From Antedon mediterranea (lineage: Eukaryota; Echinodermata; Crinoidea; Comatulida; Antedonidae): a stretch of 64,000 nt of DNA. A program made the position numbers and the translations under genes. Position 1 is the stretch's first letter, and every line of letters starts with the position of its first letter. Positions 19,062 to 29,711 of the stretch are shown here, piece after piece. A model generated the notes under the pieces. The model was not told the origin of the DNA, ran no database searches, and saw only the letters and a program-made list of their open reading frames with translations. The stretch covers positions 30,808,501-30,872,500 of the forward strand of contig NC_092672.1 in the NCBI RefSeq assembly GCF_964355755.1. Reading direction: 5' to 3'.

Positions 19062-19087
19062 CTTCTTTGCTGGCCATCTTTCGTGCT
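19062..19087 (-). CDS. Candidate start-codon exon, host gene
   Basis: A 26-nt exon bounded by TTTATTTGCAG and GTAGGC. It contains ATG at 19077 (MASKE, then one base of a split codon), so it ends in phase 1. The preceding non-coding exon could be 19779-19895. The next coding exon is unknown; the phase fits the exon at 2181-2510, which would place a long transposon-filled intron between them. Such a small exon can occur by chance, so confidence is modest. Confidence 0.4.
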
Positions 19088-19778
19088 CTGCAAATAAAGG
19101 AAAAACACGTACTGTATATAATGTTTCATCAATAGAAGTAGCCTTACCGTATCTGGTTATACATTTCTAACAATATTTCCGTGACATATTAGTAAGATTT
19201 AATTAGGCAATTTTATTTACCTGTGTAATTAATACAGGATATTTTGTGAACATCCATTACGATGATTATCTACAGTATCCTAAGAGAGTCTATATTACTG
19301 TTATGTATAACAGAGAGTTTGTACGTACGTGTACGTTACAAACGATCCCGAGAAAAAGATAGGGTTTGGACGGGGGCTTGTGAGGTGGGGTATCAATATT
19401 ACCACAATTGTCCTACTGAGAAGGTTTTAAGCCATATGTGTGAAACTTCAACTGAATCTCCTAGCAAAAAGCAAAAAAAAACAATGATAAGACAATATTG
19501 ATTGTAAATCAATTATAGTCTTGTTCTTGGTCTTGGGACTATTGTAGATGTGGACCTGGCCATTTTTATATATCGACGCCTAGGCTAAATTTCGATTCAC
19601 TTTAGCCTACTAATAACAGGCATCCTATATTCTACTGTCCCGAAGCAGATAATAATAGGTAATGTACTACTATTAAATCTACCTAATTTTGCTCTTTTAA
19701 AATTACAGATATGGGTTAAGATGAATGTGCAATTTATAATTTGCATTATTGAAATTCAAAAAGAATGATTTAACTTAC
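19088..19778. other. Presumed intron, no feature seen
   Basis: Contains a 79-codon plus-strand open frame without recognisable features, not accepted as a gene. Confidence 0.4.
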
Positions 19779-19895
19779 ATTTAAATATAAAGCTGATGAA
19801 GCTACGTCGTTATTGTCTACAATTTGCAGAGAAAGAGGACGCGGTAGTTAATGGCGTGGGTTGATTGTCCGATACGTATGAGAAGATTATAACAA
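19779..19895 (-). promoter_or_regulatory. Repeated promoter/first-exon segment, copy 1
   Basis: Minus strand: CTTCTCATACGTATCGGACA...ACGCCATTAACTACCGCGTCC and a donor GTAAGTTA about 110 bases on. Related copies are near 20821-20890, 20935-20995, 49057-49172 and 51859-51985, three of them also followed by GTAAGT. Confidence 0.5.
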
Positions 19896-20820
19896 TAAAG
19901 TATCCTGGTGTATAATAAGCAACACAACCAGGTATTATAAAACCATTTTTTAAATGTTAAATCCGTCTAAGAATCAACAAATTGATCTGGGCTGAGAAGA
20001 ATCTAACATTTAGCATCGAACATTCATTCACGTTTTTAGACGTATTGTAGGTCAAGTTCTAATCGCCTCTTGGTTATCAGGTTGGCAACATATAATCACA
20101 TCTTGTAGATTTAGACTGCATTTTAGATTGATTTTTACACAAAACTCAGAAAAGAAATAACATACCTAATATAGAATTAATAATTTAAAAATTGTATAGA
20201 CAATGCTCACTGTAAGTTTAATCCTGTCTGTTTACTCACAATCTCAATCCAACGATTTTTTTAGGATAGGCCTACAATTGCCTAAACTATAGAGCCCAGA
20301 GTATCGTTTTCTATATAAAATGGCGTATCTACCCAGAATCCTCATGAATTGAAAATAGAATAAAATTTGATACAGGGAGTTGTTAATTTGATGTATTGTC
20401 AAAACCCACTTCCGTTTAATTCAAATGGAAATTCCAATATGACAAACATAGACAACTGCTTCGGACAAAAGACTACACTACTATTATAATACAAATAGTT
20501 GTACAACAAATTATAGGAATATTACTCAATATAGATTGACATCGCAGGCGTCGTAAACAAAAAACCAACATATTTACTAATCAAATTATACTCTTAGCAC
20601 AAATACAGCATCAAGCTTTATGTTATTAATTCTGTTAAATAAAAACATTTTAACTACACACACTTGTTTAAGTAGATGATCATGTTATCAATAATGTGGC
20701 AAACATACGTTGGTGCGATTGTATTTTTGATGAACTAAAAGAAATTGTAAACAGGAATGTACGTCTTAAAACGTTTAGCTATGCAATATTTACATAAAAT
20801 ATTTACTTACAAGGAGGGAC
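19896..20820. other. Non-coding stretch
   Basis: No gene or element recognised. Confidence 0.5.
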
Positions 20821-20995
20821 GCGTTAGATATGACAGGTTATGGCGTTGGTTTATCGCCTAATCACGTATGATGTGATCAGCTATTAGCTATTATTGTTAG
20901 CTATGTCATAAAAATCTATTTTACTCAAAGCAGAGAAAAAAGGGACGCATTAGCTATGAGAGGTTATTGTGTTTGATTGATAACGTATGATTAGT
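20821..20995 (-). promoter_or_regulatory. Repeated promoter/first-exon segment, copies 2 and 3
   Basis: Two adjacent copies of the TCATACGT...AACCTxTCATA(T/G)CTAA(C/T)GCGTCCCT block. Copy 2 is followed by a consensus donor, CTT/GTAAGTAAAT. Confidence 0.5.
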
Positions 20996-21857
20996 TTTAA
21001 ACTACCGCATTATTAAAGGTGTATACTTATTATGTAACTTCCGATAGACTTGTTTAACAATGTATGCATTGAATGTGCACGTTGAAAATAAAGTATCGAT
21101 AGCGAGTGCATCACATCAGACTTCTTTTAATATTTGTATCAGTGATTTTTATAATTGTTAACATATTCTAAGAATGTCGACACAAGTTACTTGCAGAAAC
21201 TGTGCTCATTTTAATAAAAATTTAATCATATAATAATATTTAGTATGGGTTTCAGACGGAGTTTTGTCTTAATATTAGTAAAAAGATAAATATTTTGGCA
21301 CATGCGACGTTCCATACGTATACTACTTGAGCTTGTAAACATCGAAAAGCCTCGAAATAACTACACACTTTGGGCAAGTATAATAATAATAATATGAGAA
21401 AGATATCGTTTTCATAGGATTATATGCCATAGCTAGGGGCGTTTCCTGTATGTGTTCCTGTGTGGTGATAGTCATGGGTGTAATTTTCCTGAGAATTTAT
21501 TTATTCTTTTTTTTTCTTAGAAAATGGAAAGACTTCGAATAGGTCCACTTGGTTTACTGCTTTTTTGCCTTAGTAATACATGAACACATAAGCACATTTT
21601 TTATCTTGTTGTATACGGGTATAGGGTACAGAGTGGCCCTGTGATAAAGCAAATCGGCAGATTGAGTGAAACCAAAGCGACTTACAGTAGCTTCAGCGGC
21701 ATGAAAATAGTTTTATATTGCGCTCCTTGGTCCTCGTTATACATATCATACAATGCTCCTAAAATAGTGCGCCCTCGCGCATAGAAAGTGTTTGAGAAAT
21801 ATCTTGCAAGCGGGTTGACTTTGACCTAGCAATGTGAGTCTGAAGTGTCATAGATAT
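20996..21857. other. Non-coding stretch
   Basis: No gene or element recognised; a TTTGTATTTTGTA-rich tail of the SINE begins at its right end. Confidence 0.5.
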
Positions 21858-22276
21858 ATTTTTTTTTTGTATTTGTATTTTGTATTTTGTATTTATATTT
21901 GTCCTCAAGCTTAACTAGAAACAGAGGAAATTCGGATTAGGCCCTCCACGGACCCACGGCAGCCAGCAGTGCCTACCAGATTAGCACACCCGGAGACGAT
22001 CCCCTACTCTTTTCGAATAGTGTACCAAGTTCTTTAACGTGCACTGTTAAGTACACGGGACCAACGGCTTTAAGGATGCAATTAGTATGGTACAGATAAC
22101 CTCGAACCCATGCCTATCACATGCTAGTCCGATATTACCATTACACCATCACTCTCCAGTATATACAGTACCCGGCACGATTTCTAGACGGTCTCCCCTC
22201 CAGAACGCAACGGGGCCCAACGTTGCTTAACTTCGGTGATCTGACGAGAACCGGTGTTTCAACGCAGTATGGCCGT
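21858..22276 (-). mobile_element. SINE with chimeric 5S rRNA plus tRNA head, copy 1
   Basis: Minus strand, 5' to 3': a 5S rRNA-like part (about 22276-22160) starting ACGGCCATACTGCG with AAGTTAAGCAACGTTGGGCC and GGGGAGACCGTCTAGAAAT; then a tRNA-like part with box A TGGTGTAATGG and box B GGTTCGAGGTT; then a body including GTGGGTCCGTGGAGGGCC; then a T/A-rich tail. A 5S-tRNA chimeric head is known from AmnSINE1 and relatives. Copy 2 is at 30831-31162. Confidence 0.85.
22160..22276 (-). pseudogene. 5S rRNA-derived segment
   Basis: About 117 bases alignable with animal 5S rRNA, including the internal control region (AAGTTAAGCAACGTTGGGCC) and the GGGAGACCG block. Several changes from a functional 5S gene; SINE promoter, not a 5S gene. 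Confidence 0.85.
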
Positions 22277-22396
22277 TTATTCACTAATAAATTGATTTGA
22301 TGAATTAATTACTTGTATAATATTAATATACAATTGATCAATTTCTCTTTTGAAGAAAAAAAAAATGTTGAACTAATTTGGTGTTACTTTTAGTGT

Positions 22397-23099
22397 TTTT
22401 AGTCGCGTGGACGCGACTCTATCGTTCACTATGTCGGTCGGTCGGTCTGTCGGTCTGTCTGTCGGTCCGGTATCACTATGTGTTTTATCGCTTTCTGACC
22501 TTATCTTGATATCAGTTTAATCTTGCTAAGTCATTTTTTCACAGTATATTTCTTATGGCCGGAATCGATGTGGCTATGTTTTCACGGCGGTGCGCAATAA
22601 AAAATTACGTGGTCTACGCACGATTTAACGAAATCACGTTTGTAATCATATCTTCACAACCATGAATCACAATTAAATAAAATTTGGTACTCATAAATTT
22701 CAGGGCATAAATCATCATATGGCAATACAAGTACGTGCGTAGTGCATGTAACGCATGCGTACGCGCGCTTAAAATTTTCAAAATTTATTTTCGATGAAAT
22801 AAGAGTACGTTTCAGGCAATTTTAAGCGTTTACAAAATTGCCATGAGTGCGCAGATTTTTGCGCGCGCACTGCGCGTTATTGTTTTTGCGCACTCTTTTT
22901 GCCCGATTTCTGTTTTCTTGACTTACTTTTCAACTCCAAATTACGTTATACGAGCACATCAAAAGTGACAGGCTACACACGTGTAAATTAACAAAATAGA
23001 AATGTTTTTTAACATTTAAACATTTTTAAACATGTTCAGTAATTTCGGTCAGTTGGTAGGTTGGTCGGTCGGTCGGTAAACACTAATGAGCACGCAACT
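22397..23099 (+). mobile_element. Non-autonomous repeat family A, copy 2
   Basis: Same termini, GTCTGTCG tract and CG-rich core as 10008-10807; right end GAGCACGCAACT with one change. Confidence 0.75.
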
Positions 23100-23349
23100 G
23101 CAGCCATCTATATGGCCTTGTTTTTGTAAGTGTGAGGGGAGGAGTTATGAAAGCTCATTAGTGTCCCCGCTTTGTTTTTTCAGCTTTACCTGATTTTTAA
23201 ACATCTGTCTCCCATGCTCATTAGCCTTATTGATCTCATTATTGTTCCCAATTTAATATACTATATAATAAAAAACAAAGGCAAGAAGTACAACAACAAC
23301 AATAAAAATGTTTATTGTAAACATTCTCATTCCCCGCACTCATGTCAAA

Positions 23350-23760
23350 ATATAAACTACAAAATATTATGTCCCTCTTAAATTGTTTATAGGCGTTAGG
23401 TAAGCCTAAAATCTAAAAAATCTCAATAAATTATAGTATTTAAATATTATTGTTATATTATATGAATTGAATGCATGTTGTATGGAACCCAGGTAATACT
23501 ACTTAATATTAATATTAAAATTATAGGGGCATATAGAATAGAAAAATAAAAGCAAAATATATAAAAAAATCAAAAATGTAAACTATTATATAGTATGTCC
23601 CTCTTAAATTGTCTATAGGCGCTAGGTAAACCTAAAATCTAAAAAATCACAGTAAATTATAGTTTTTAAATATTAGTATTATATTATATAAATGCATGTT
23701 GTATGGAACCTAAGTAATACTACTTAATTTTAATTTTAAAATTATATGGAATATAAAATA
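23350..23760. repeat. Tandem duplication, unit about 220 bp, two diverged copies
   Basis: The block TATGTCCCTCTTAAATTGT...CCTAAAATCTAAAAAATC...GCATGTTGTATGGAACC occurs at about 23370 and again at about 23590. Confidence 0.75.
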
Positions 23761-24305
23761 AAAAAGTACATCTAAGAAATCAATATATATTTGTATGCGC
23801 AACATTAATAACCGATAAGTCGGCAAAATTGAATACCAAGAACAAAACAAGAAAAGTAGCGTAGCAAACGAAATATTGTACAAATTAAAAGAGACACTAG
23901 CCGACAATGTTTTAGCCTAGACCTTCAGTAACCATATACTTAACCCCGCCTAATTTACGATCGCATCGTTAATCTTAGTCTTAAGTGTATCATCCTCCAA
24001 GATTGACACAATACGAACTGATTAATGTCTATGATTATACTGGAATATGTAACATTCTTTCTCAAAAGGAAAAAGTTAGACATTCCATCCATTGATTATT
24101 ATGCGCTATTATAATTATGAAGAAGCGTTTAAAAAAAATACTCGGCTAAGTTTTTGTTGAATTTTCCGAAAATAGGTTCAAACTCCAAAAAAAGTCTTGT
24201 CTTTGAAGGTTACGTCAAATATAGAATAGATACGGTTTTATCCAGCAAGTATGTCTAAATTCCAGCCAAGAAATATCTACATTCCTTTATTATAATTTAC
24301 CTGAT
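23761..24305. other. Non-coding stretch
   Basis: Nothing recognised. Confidence 0.5.
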
Positions 24306-24511
24306 TCACTTTATGGTTGCTCTTTTTTTAATATATTTAATCAATTTCTTTGTATTATCATTAAACTCCATGTTGTTTGTAAAGTCAATATAGAGCCTGC
24401 CCTTTCTTCTAACCAGTTGTCGGACTTTAGATTTTTCTTCCGGTTTATATTTCTGCATTTTTAATTGGATATGCCTAAACGTCTTCTTGTTTTTTTTATT
24501 TTGTCTACACT
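24306..24511 (-). CDS. Candidate terminal host exon, TIR-like C-terminus
   Basis: Follows an acceptor TTTTTTTGTAG and begins in phase 1, ending at TGA 24306-24308. It encodes about 68 basic residues with PEEKSKVRQLVRRKGRLYIDF followed by TNNMEFNDNTKKLIKYIKKR. The YIDF...LIKYIKK ending resembles the last strand and helix of TIR domains. No other part of a TIR domain could be linked to it with confidence; a 38-nt upstream exon at 24831-24868 may belong. A GTAAAT donor-like site just past the stop would put an intron in the 3' UTR. Confidence 0.4.
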
Positions 24512-24830
24512 CTACAAAAAAATATTTGCATGTTATTAATTTTAAAATCACTTTTCTTTGTGTAGGCCTATATTTCCGTTTTGTGTTTGACAATTCTAGA
24601 AAGGAAAAGCGATTATGGCGTTGAAATTATTGGTATATTTTTATTCTACATAATTATAATTATAATATTATGCTTTAACATTGCTATACTTAATAAAGTA
24701 AGTTTTAAACTAAGTATGCAAACGTCGTCCAGTAACCACATTACACTCTATATATTTTATTAGACAATGCATTGCAATTATTTCATTATACATTTTATAT
24801 GTTTTAAATACTGTAGGAGTTTATACTTAC

Positions 24831-24868
24831 ACGTCGTGTGTGTGATTGTAACTTATCATTATTTGCTT
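24831..24868 (-). CDS. Candidate small linker exon
   Basis: Bounded by TTTTTTCCTACAG and GTAAGTATAA. In phase 1 it reads ANNDKLQSHTRR and would end in phase 0 at this donor, or phase 1 at a GTGTAA two bases earlier, the donor type used by the linker exons at 35.6 and 36.6 kb. Weak. Confidence 0.3.
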
Positions 24869-25670
24869 CTGTAGGAAAAAATAAAAAATCACTGTTTTCC
24901 TACATTACAGATTAATGTATTACTGTATTAAAATAGTGATATTAGTGATATTAAGATGAACAGTATATGGAATGCCTAGTAATAATATATAGCCCACCGC
25001 CATAGAAATGCGAAATGTTGTTCAAACATTACCTTTTTATTATTTTAATATTTTTTTCCTTTTAAAGTCTTGTACCTGAAAATAATAATGCTTATATATA
25101 AGACGGATACACCTAAGCGTGTAAGTTAATGTCATCCCATTCCTCACTCTTCTTTGTGGTTTAACGGTATTGAGCACACACAAAAATAACCATCTGTATA
25201 TACGTACTGGTAAACTGGAAAATTATTACATTTTTTTAACCAAAAAATACAGACACAAATTGTAAAAATACTCTAGTGACGTTTCGTCTTCATTTCATTT
25301 CATTGCGTTTTGTACGTTTGTTTGGATTGCTCTGCATATCTGTAGTGGGTTAAAATAAACCAGAAAAGGTTGTTGCCCACTCTGTAACCCAGTGAGGAGT
25401 CTTTTACGGGCATTTACAGGATGGCGGCCAAAATATTCATATAGCTTATATCTTCGTAATGACTGGTGTTACAGGGTTCATTTTAGTGTATTTTATGTAT
25501 ATATATATATATATATATATGTATATTTATTCTAATACAACATTTTGGGAAAAATGGCTGCAACTACCATTTCTGGCATTTTGACATTAGGCCTTGTCTT
25601 ATATCTCTGTTACTAATAATCTTTGAGACAAAAAATAAAATGCAAATTGCTCAGGGCCTGTCTATATATA
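24869..25670. other. Non-coding stretch
   Basis: Only a short (TA)n tract at 25497-25520 stands out. Confidence 0.5.
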
Positions 25671-25830
25671 TCAATTTACGTAAGGGCAAAGTTCGGTAAA
25701 CCGCGCGTTACTCCTAGAATGTTTACTCGATGGTATATAAAGTTGTTTTATACTTTCGGTACTGATTTTAACTACCTGATGTAACCCTGTTTACTAATTA
25801 AGTTCAGTTAGATAATTAGTTATAGACCGG
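25671..25830 (+). mobile_element. Helitron 5'-end fragment
   Basis: TCTATATATATCAATTTACG and the following 150 bases match, on the opposite strand, the TC ends of the Helitrons at 38542, 39974, 46467 and 49017. The rest of the element is missing. Confidence 0.7.
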
Positions 25831-26470
25831 CAGCCCAGAAATATTTGGTTAGATTAGCTAGGTACCAATATCTGACTATTTGAGTGTGTTGGGGGTAACT
25901 TGAAGTCCATGAAAATGGGAGTCTGCCGGGTACCCCCTGCTGTGTCTAGACCGGGGGGCCCCGAAACGTGCTAACAAATCGGCCCAGGTTAGATGAGAGA
26001 GATACCACCTAATTTTACCACCATGGGATGCCCATTGGTATTCTTATACCAGTATCACAAACGACAGACCTTTTCTCTGCTGCAAAAGGCCCGCCAGACC
26101 CCCTGAGGGAGGGCCTAAAATGGGGTTAGCATAGATGAGTGAGGTACCACTCAAAATTAATTCCAAATGAACAAGTTGTGTTCATACAATACTACATGGA
26201 TAACAATAGACTAATTGTCTGCTGCACCGCAATGCCAGACACCCTAAAGCTAGACTAGATGCCCCCCCCCCCCCTTCTCCCAACTAGCCCTTAGATATTG
26301 TAGATACCACCAGCAACCAATGTTATATGATTTAGCACATTGTAAGCAATACCAAATGATCTATTACAGACTATCTGTACACTGCCTTGGCCCTGGCAGA
26401 CCCCTCTAAAGTTAGACTAGAGACCCCCCTTTCCACAACTTTCCCAGCTTAGATATTGTAGATACCACCA
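25825..26470 (+). repeat. Unclassified dispersed repeat, copy 1
   Basis: Blocks GGCAGCCCA..., GGGGGTAACTTGAAGTC, GTCTGCCGGGTACCCCCTG, AGGCCCGCCAGACCCCCTGA, GATGAGTGAGGTACCACTCA reappear in reverse complement at 33240-33830. Internally the motif TTAGATATTGTAGATACCACCAGCA is repeated at about 26290 and 26450. Confidence 0.6.
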
Positions 26471-26899
26471 GCAGCAAAAAAAAAACACCTAAAACAACAT
26501 GTTTAATTGAATAAAGTTTAACTATAATCGAACTAACAAAAAACAATTGAAAATATATCACATCAATGACGATAAAATGACCATTACCATTTTAAAGGGA
26601 AAAATAGTTTAAGAGTTTCACTTCAAACTTATATAAGCCAAATATAAACAAGTACGGATTCGGGTAAATTTAGCATTCCTGCTAGAATTGTGCGTGAGGA
26701 TCTGGAATTTCTTGCCTTTGAATGTCAAAGATACATTCGTCTGTAACTCTTGCGACCTATTTTAAGAGAAAGCTTAGTAATCACCTTAATCAATTCAAAT
26801 TCAGGATTGTTGTAACTTAATCAAAAGTGATTTAATTAATTAATAGTTGGTAATTTTAAATGCTGTATATTATAATCTTAATCCTCAATAAAAATAATG
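26471..26899. other. Non-coding stretch
   Basis: Nothing recognised. Confidence 0.5.
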
Positions 26900-27180
26900 T
26901 AAGATGAGGGCGTATCAATTTGATCTCTGGTGCGCGTGCGTACAACTGACGACTAGTGCTGTTCCGCCGTACCACGCCGAGAATGTTAAAGAGTCGCTAT
27001 CCAATCGAGTTCGAACAATACCATTAAATCCCCAGTGGTCTAATGGTTAGGACATCTGCATATCAAGCAGGCGGTCCGAGTTCGAGTCTTGGTTGGGGCG
27101 ACTTTTTCTCATTCTCACAGATTTCCTCATCTTTATCGTTTCAAATTAATTAATTAAATTTCAGTATATCACCGTGTCCA
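26900..27180 (+). repeat. tRNA-unit repeat, unit 8 (partial)
   Basis: Leader from AAAATAATGTAAGATGAGGG to the CAGTATATCACCG border; the first part of the leader is missing. Confidence 0.8.
27029..27100 (+). tRNA. tRNA-like gene, anticodon ATC, unit 8
   Basis: First base of the acceptor is T instead of G, and one T-stem base is changed (CTTGG). Confidence 0.55.
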
Positions 27181-27240
27181 TTGGGAAAATCGCCTGGTGA
27201 TACACTGAAAATTATTTAATTAATTTTTGAAACGATAAAG

Positions 27241-27269
27241 ATATATATATAAAATAAAATAAAATAACA

Positions 27270-27316
<47 letters not shown>
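27241..27316. repeat. (TA)n microsatellite
   Basis: TA tracts interrupted by AAAATAAAATAAAATAACAGTG, a scrap of the PLE-1 terminal end. Confidence 0.9.
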
Positions 27317-27318
<2 letters not shown>

Positions 27319-27750
27319 AGAGGCAAAGAACATTAATTCTAAACCGCCCGGTGATATACTGAAATTTAATTAATTAATTTGAAACGATAAAGATGAGGAA
27401 ATCTGTGAGAATGAGAAAAAGTCGCCCCAACCGAGGCTCGAACTCGGACCGCCTGCTTGATATGCAGATGTCCTAACCATTAGACCACTGGGGCTTTCAT
27501 GGTATTGTTCGAACTCGATTGGATAGCGACTCTTTAACATTCTCGGCGTGGTACGGCGGAACAGCACTAGTCCTCAGTTGTACGCACGCGCACCAGAGAT
27601 CAAATTGATACGCCCTCATCTTACAGTATTTTTATTCACGAGGCGGGATCTCAGAAGAGATACTTTTATATATATAAACAAATCAGGCACAGAACATTAA
27701 TTCTGAACCGCCCGGTGATATACTGAAATTTAATTAATTAATTTGAAACG
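27317..27750 (-). repeat. tRNA-unit repeat, unit 9
   Basis: Complete unit plus the border of a following unit. Confidence 0.85.
27423..27494 (-). tRNA. tRNA-like gene, anticodon ATC, unit 9
   Basis: Intact cloverleaf; GAGC in the T-loop region in place of GAGT on one position. Confidence 0.65.
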
Positions 27751-27879
27751 ATAAATAAACTGTCATGAGCACAGTTACCGCTAACTTTGTAGGAACCAAC
27801 TTACCCGGGTAAATAATGAACTATAAATAAATATGAACTGGCTCTAAGATACTGAAAAAATAAGTATAGGCCTACAGTA

Positions 27880-27955
27880 CGGTACAACTTTAGTGGGTAG
27901 GAACCAACTTAAGTATGAACTGGCTCTAAGAAACAATTAAAAACCATTAGGCCTA
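27880..27955 (-). mobile_element. Helitron internal fragment
   Basis: GGTAGGAACCAACTTAAGTA and AACAATTAAAAACCATTAGG match the inside of the 37106-38542 Helitron in reverse complement. A related diverged piece precedes it at about 27790. Confidence 0.6.
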
Positions 27956-28179
27956 CTCCTGATGGATTCCTCTTCAACCATTCTAGAGAGATAATTGCTA
28001 TTAGAGGGTAATCCCATTGCAATTCCTTCATGTTGTTTATATATCTGGTTGGTGGATGAAGTCCATGATTTCTTCCACTGTAAGATTCGTTCTCGGGTGT
28101 ACGATCTTCGGCTGTAGGAGGTTTTTGTAAATAAGGAAACAGCGTCAAATGAGGTCATCACTTCATTAATATCAATCAT
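27937..28179 (-). pseudogene. Decayed PLE reverse transcriptase fragment
   Basis: Reads DINEVMTSFDAVSLFT, the PLE motif A region, and after a frame disturbance YKQHEGIAMGLP, which corresponds to the YxQxxGxAMGxP block of PLE RTs. The stretch between the two is shortened and shifted. Confidence 0.65.
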
Positions 28180-28289
28180 TCTCCTAACCTGTTTTAAATC
28201 GAGTTTAAACAGAAACGACTAGCGGTAGCAGTCTGAGACCGTTCGTGCTGTTCATCAACGTTCAAGTCTACCTAAAAAAGTGGTTCGAG

Positions 28290-28640
28290 CTGTAGTACGG
28301 CGGAACAGCATTAGTCCCTCAATTGCACGCACGCGCACCAGAGATCAAATTGATACACCCTCATCTATCAGTATTTTTATTCACGAAGCGGGATCTCCAT
28401 AGAGATACTTTTTATATATACAAAAACATTAGTCATAGAACATTCATTCTAAACCGCCCGGTGATATACTGAAATTTAATTAATTAGTTTGAAACGATAA
28501 GATGAGGAAATCTGTGAGAATGAGAAAAAGCTCCAACCGAGATTCGAACCCGGACCTCCTGCTTGATATGCAGATGTCCTAACAATTATACCACTGGGGC
28601 TTTCATGGTATAGTTCAAACACAATTGGATATCGACTCTT
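28290..28640 (-). repeat. tRNA-unit repeat, unit 10
   Basis: More diverged unit with both borders recognisable. Confidence 0.75.
28529..28600 (-). pseudogene. tRNA-like gene, unit 10, degenerate
   Basis: The 3' acceptor strand is shortened (AGCTCCAACC instead of AGTCGCCCCAACC) and the D-arm is mutated; anticodon loop kept. Confidence 0.7.
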
Positions 28641-28789
28641 TTATTCACGAGTATATGTATATATACTGTTTACAAAAAAACATTAAAAAAAGATTTAAAG
28701 TTTCTGATCAGTGTCATTTTAAAGCTCTAATGTGTTTCCATGTAACTTTGTCTCATGAATATACTGTTTACAAGACGTTCATTGGGTAG

Positions 28790-29711
28790 AATCACAAACA
28801 ACGCAAATAGAATCCGAGTGGGGACACAAATGTTTTATTAGCTATGGAAAATCAAATTCTAGGGGAGTCGCTATTCTGCTAAATAACAATTTCGAATACT
28901 CCATCAATGATGTTAAAAAAGATAACTATGGTAATTAGAGTGAGAGATATTGACTTAATAATAATGAATGTTTACGGGCCTAATAAAGATGATCCTTCTT
29001 TCTATCAGGAAGTTAAAAAAGTGATCGAATTATTCACTAGCCCTTAAATTCTGATTTTGCGGTGACTGGAATCTTGTTCAAAATGAAAATCTAGACCTAT
29101 TTAACTATCAACATGTAAATAATCCTAAAGCTAAAACAATTGTACATTCAACAAATTATGCTAGACTTGGATCTGTGTGACATATGGAGAAAAAAAAACC
29201 AAACGAGAAGCGCTATACGTGGCGATCAAAAAATCCTTTTAAACAAGCAAGGCTTGATTACTTTTTGACCTCAAACAATTTATTGCACCTAGTGTCAAAT
29301 GCAAACATCCTACCAAGTTATAAGTCTGATCACTCCATAGTGACAATAACACTTGACTTAAAAAGCATAGAAAGAGGAAAGGGGTTTTGGAAATTTAATA
29401 ATTCACTTCTCTATGACCAAGATTATGTTACACTCATAAATGAAATTATAGAGAATACGATTAAAAGCTATACCAACACCACACCTAAAGACCCAGAGAA
29501 TAATAAGTTAAATCTAACTATAAATGACCAACTATTTTTTGAGGTGTTGCTTTGCAATATTCGTGGAGGTACAATAAAATATAGTTCAAGAAGAAATAAA
29601 GCCATTCGTAATTTGGAAAAAGAATTAATTTATAACATAGAAGAGATGGAAAACGATCTCGCACAACAAACATTAGATATTAATCACAGAACACAGAGTA
29701 AAAGAAATTAA
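28790..29711 (+). pseudogene. LINE apurinic-type endonuclease, C-terminal part, and linker
   Basis: In several frames: HWVESQTTQIESEWG, RGVAILLNNNFEYSI, MNVYGPNKDDPSF, then from about 29184 an open frame TWRSKNPFKQARLDYFLTSN...LPSYKSDHSIVTITL. The RLDYFL and SDHS blocks are the conserved C-terminal end of the endonuclease, SDH carrying the catalytic His. The linker (GKGFWKFNNSLLYDQDYV) is typical of L1/Tx1 LINEs. Frame changes occur near 28930, 29045-29060 and 29711, so the gene is dead. Confidence 0.85.

Noticed and set aside
19262-19501. 79-codon plus-strand frame
   Set aside because: No domain, no supportive splice sites, antisense to the presumed host gene.
22160-22276. Functional 5S rRNA gene
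   Set aside because: Several substitutions, direct fusion to a tRNA-like segment and a second copy inserted in a LINE show that it is a SINE head.
11155-28640. Hammerhead in the tRNA unit (CTGAAATTTAATT...GAAACG on one strand)
   Set aside because: CUGAAAU does not fit CUGANGA and helix II is only the palindromic AATTAATT; no helix I or III.
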